A DNA stretch of 9,831 nt from an uncultured Flavobacteriales bacterium (GTDB lineage Bacteria; Bacteroidota; Bacteroidia; Flavobacteriales; Vicingaceae). Below are positions 7,775 through 9,831 of this stretch, in pieces. The stretch spans positions 1 through 9,831 of the forward strand of contig CAJXFJ010000035.1 in NCBI GenBank assembly GCA_913052515.1, written 5' to 3'. A program made the position numbers and the translations under genes. The notes below the pieces were generated by a model, which was not told the origin of the DNA, did no database searches, and saw only the letters and a program-made list of their open reading frames with translations. Position 1 is the first letter of the stretch. Each line of letters starts with the position of its first letter.

Positions 7775-8656
7775 AATAACGCCATCTCCAATATAGCGAC
7801 CATTTTTGAAGATCATGATTTGCTGCAAAATTCCATCTTCATTGTATTTGAAGAGTTTGCCATCCATCAGACGATAATTTTTAAAAGTTCCATCTTTAGA
7901 AATCTGCTTATTTCTATTGTAAAGTTTAGCATATCCATTTCCATCAAAACCACCTATGTTTGGTTTTTCAACTGATTTGCTAGCTTCTACTTTTACATCC
8001 TTTCCTTCGTTTAATTGTTTTTTAAGTGGGTCTTCTTGTGGCGTTTTTGGAGCGTAAGTTTCATATTTACTTTTATCCATTACACCTCCTTCATTGAAGA
8101 ATTTTACTTCCATTAAATCCCCATTCTCGTAATACATTTTGAGTTCTCCATTTTCTTGGCCGCCTTTCCAATTTCCTTCTAATTGTAATTGACCATTCGG
8201 GTAATAATATTTTTGAGGCCCATTTCTTCTTCCATCTTCGGTAAACTTAAATTCTTGAGCAACTTGCCCATTTGGGTGGTAACGTTTAAAATCACCAGTG
8301 TTTTTAGTTTGTTGCCAATTGCCTTGCTCCTCAATTTTACCATTGTCATAATACAAGGTATAAGGTCCCATCGGTCGGCTATTTTGATAAGTGATTTCAC
8401 TTTTTAATTTACCATTTGGATGATATTCTTTCCAAAGTCCCATCTTACGGCTATTTTCAAATCTGCCCTCAGCTACTTTTTGACCAGCTGCGTAATTAGG
8501 ATTTTTTGATGGTGTAGCTTTAATGATCCACATGCCTTGCTTCTTTCTGCTAGCATCTAACAAGTTTATGGTATCTCCATCAACAAGTTCAAATGTTTGA
8601 GAAAAAGAGGGTACTATAAAGAAGATAAGTAGTAGGGTAAGTAGACCTTGCTTCAT
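7763..8656 (-). CDS. Exported MORN-repeat (YwqK-like) protein
   Basis: A 297-residue protein built of MORN_2-type repeats. It has a signal peptidase I signal: Lys2, a hydrophobic run at about 4-15, and predicted cleavage after PSFS so that Gln20 becomes the N-terminus. The repeat unit is about 23-25 residues, of the form G.W..YHPNGKL..E..Y....R.G. Copies lie at about 32-65 (degenerate), 64-88, 87-110, 111-135, 136-160 and 161-185, and one or two degenerate copies at about 240-290. A Lys/Glu/Pro-rich linker at about 198-232 divides the two repeat blocks. Such proteins are often labelled antitoxins of the YwqK family; nothing here supports a toxin-antitoxin pair. The fold is a beta-hairpin solenoid of unknown role, expected in the periplasm or at the cell surface. 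It starts 26 bp after the threonine dehydrogenase stop, probably in the same transcript. No Shine-Dalgarno sequence is present, only an A/T-only leader. Confidence 0.88.
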   Translation of the reverse strand: MKQGLLTLLLIFFIVPSFSQTFELVDGDTINLLDASRKKQGMWIIKATPSKNPNYAAGQKVAEGRFENSRKMGLWKEYHPNGKLKSEITYQNSRPMGPYTLYYDNGKIEEQGNWQQTKNTGDFKRYHPNGQVAQEFKFTEDGRRNGPQKYYYPNGQLQLEGNWKGGQENGELKMYYENGDLMEVKFFNEGGVMDKSKYETYAPKTPQEDPLKKQLNEGKDVKVEASKSVEKPNIGGFDGNGYAKLYNRNKQISKDGTFKNYRLMDGKLFKYNEDGILQQIMIFKNGRYIGDGVIEED

Positions 8657-8682
8657 TCCGTAAATATAAAAAAATATAAGAC

Positions 8683-9621
8683 TTAATTTGACTGTCTTTT
8701 CTTTTGAAGTTGGTGAATCATGTCTTCACTCATTTTACCTAAGTCGTATTCTAATTTCCAATTCCAATCTTTCTGAGCATCTTTATCCTCAATGCTACTT
8801 GGCCAACTATCTGCAATTTTTTGACGAAAATCGGGAGCATAGCTAATTTCAAAATCTGGGATTAGCTTTTTAATTTCTTCAGCAATTTCTTTCGGAGAAA
8901 ACGAAATTCCACCCAAATTGTAACTCGATCGAATTTTGATGTTTTCTGATGGAGCTTCCATTAATTCTATGGTAGCTCGAATAGCATCCTCTAAGTACAT
9001 CATGGGTAAATAGGTGTTTTCAGAAAGAAAGCATTCGTATTTTTTTTGGTCTAAGGCTTGGTGATAAATGTCTACCGCATAATCGGTTGTGCCACCACCC
9101 GGCATACTTTTGTAGCCAATTAAACCAGGGTAGCGAATACTTCTCACATCAACATCATAGTTTTTCGCATAGTATTCACACCATCTTTCCCCTGCCAATT
9201 TGCTTATTCCGTAAACTGTGGTAGGGTCTGTAACGGTATGTTGTGGAGTGTTGTCTCTTGGCGTATTGGGGCCAAAAACCGCAATGGAACTTGGCCAAAA
9301 CACTTTTTTGATTTTCCCTTCCTTTGCTAAATCAAGCACATAAAACAAACTATCCATGTTTAACTCCCAAGCGAATTTTACTTGCTTTTCAGCATTGGCT
9401 GATAAGAGTGCTGCTAGGTGATAGATCTCCGTTACTTGATACTTTGATACCAGCTCATGAAGTCTACCTTTATCCAAAGCATTTAATTCCTCAAAGGGGC
9501 CTTCCATGTCATCTAAAAGTCGAATGTCAGTGGCTAATACATTATCCTTCCCTTTTACTTCTCGTAGTTTTTCAACCAACTCTCTGCCTACCTGTCCGCC
9601 GGCACCAATGACTAGAATCAT
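8683..9621 (-). CDS. tdh: L-threonine 3-dehydrogenase, short-chain (SDR) type
   Basis: A 312-residue extended SDR enzyme that oxidises L-threonine with NAD+ to 2-amino-3-ketobutyrate, the first step of threonine breakdown to glycine and acetyl-CoA. The Rossmann motif GAGGQVG lies at 6-12 and Asp32 should hold the NAD ribose. The catalytic residues are Ser111/Ser112 in PSSIAVFGP, and Tyr137 and Lys141 in YGISK. The features that separate this family from sugar-nucleotide epimerases are HLAALLSA (68-75), GLIGY (166-170), GGGTTDYAVDIYHQAL (175-190), YLPMMYLEDAI (204-214) and DSWPSS (271-276). The length is typical. This is the SDR-type enzyme known from Flavobacterium and animals, not the zinc-dependent Tdh of E. 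coli. The partner enzyme Kbl (glycine C-acetyltransferase) is not in the window. It is the first gene of the minus-strand block and has a promoter-like element just upstream. Confidence 0.93.
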   Translation of the reverse strand: MILVIGAGGQVGRELVEKLREVKGKDNVLATDIRLLDDMEGPFEELNALDKGRLHELVSKYQVTEIYHLAALLSANAEKQVKFAWELNMDSLFYVLDLAKEGKIKKVFWPSSIAVFGPNTPRDNTPQHTVTDPTTVYGISKLAGERWCEYYAKNYDVDVRSIRYPGLIGYKSMPGGGTTDYAVDIYHQALDQKKYECFLSENTYLPMMYLEDAIRATIELMEAPSENIKIRSSYNLGGISFSPKEIAEEIKKLIPDFEISYAPDFRQKIADSWPSSIEDKDAQKDWNWKLEYDLGKMSEDMIHQLQKKRQSN

Positions 9622-9643
9622 AATTTCAATTTTTTAATGGCCT

Positions 9644-9651
9644 CAAAAATA
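9644..9651 (-). promoter_or_regulatory. Candidate Bacteroidota-type -7 promoter element of tdh
   Basis: Read on the minus strand, TATTTTTG fits the TAnnTTTG -7 consensus of the Bacteroidota primary sigma factor. The ATG of tdh follows 22 bases after it, implying a leader of roughly 15-17 bases. The matching -33 element (TTG) is poor: only CTG (within AACTGAAC) lies about 18 bases further upstream. Transcription from here would cover the whole minus-strand block. Confidence 0.4.
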
Positions 9652-9756
9652 GGAAATCGGAATCGTTCAGTTTATATCTTAAGTCAGTAGAATAAAGATG
9701 CATTCTTAAAAATGAGGTAGAAGCGGAACAGAATGAAATGAAGTGAGATTAAAAAG

Positions 9757-9811
9757 TCTAGATCTAGAATATAGAAACAAAAATGAATCTAAATCTAAGG
9801 TCTATCATCTA
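9757..9811. repeat. TCTA-rich repeat patch with a 12-bp palindrome
   Basis: TCTAGATCTAGA (9757-9768) is a perfect 12-bp palindrome made of two TCTAGA units. TCTA recurs at 9788, 9794, 9801 and 9808, mostly 6-7 bases apart. The patch sits in 210 bases of gene-free sequence (9622-9831) upstream of tdh, which otherwise shows a purine-rich GAATGAAATGAAGTGAG-like stretch (9731-9748) and no ORF of note. Its role is unknown; a binding array, a degenerate repeat or chance are all possible. Confidence 0.35.
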
Positions 9812-9831
9812 AACTCTCTTTAAAATTTGCG

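Noticed and set aside
7763..8656. Toxin-antitoxin system (YwqK antitoxin label)
   Set aside because: The protein carries an export signal, and the neighbours are a metabolic enzyme and a tRNA synthetase, not a toxin.
8658..8680. A/T-only near-palindrome between tdh and the MORN gene
   Set aside because: It is low-complexity AT sequence in a 26-bp gap, with no GC core to make a terminator and no promoter consensus.

Overview
The window looks like an ordinary chromosomal stretch from an AT-rich member of the Bacteroidota, probably a marine or environmental member of the Cytophagales; the class is inference. Three things point there. The first gene ends in a type IX secretion (T9SS) C-terminal sorting domain, which is confined to this phylum. 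The start codons lack Shine-Dalgarno sequences and sit behind A/T-rich leaders. The only credible promoter element, ahead of the last gene, fits the Bacteroidota -7 consensus TAnnTTTG.

Layout. At the left edge (1-1297, + strand) is the 3' part of a secreted multidomain protein: the end of an M43 (pappalysin-like) metalloprotease domain, a PKD domain, a jelly-roll type module and a T9SS sorting domain. A strong hairpin at 1315-1346, with T-runs on both strands, separates it from everything else. The rest of the window is a co-directional block of six minus-strand genes, read from right to left: SDR-type L-threonine 3-dehydrogenase (9621-8683), an exported MORN-repeat protein (8656-7763), cysteinyl-tRNA synthetase cysS (7686-6208), an M28-family lipoprotein best read as a glutaminyl cyclase (6245-5223), DNA polymerase I polA (5154-2368) and a lipoprotein of unknown function (2348-1440). 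The gaps are 26, 76, a 29-38 bp overlap, 68 and 19 bp. No convincing terminator lies inside the block, so it may be read as one or two transcripts ending at the 1315-1346 hairpin.

Functionally this is mainly housekeeping (replication and repair, translation, amino-acid catabolism) mixed with envelope proteins. The most interesting link is between the glutaminyl cyclase candidate and the MORN protein two genes upstream. The MORN protein's signal peptide should be cut so that glutamine becomes the new N-terminus, which is the known substrate form for Bacteroidota glutaminyl cyclases (the 'Q-rule'). PolA keeps all catalytic residues for its three activities, with polymerase-domain numbering identical to the E. 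coli enzyme, and has a QMDLF pentapeptide in an interdomain linker that matches the sliding-clamp binding consensus. I found no mobile element, CRISPR array, rRNA or tRNA, and no clearly new multigene system. The less explained pieces are the orphan lipoprotein, a strong hairpin across the MORN gene's stop codon, and a TCTA-rich repeat patch near the right edge.
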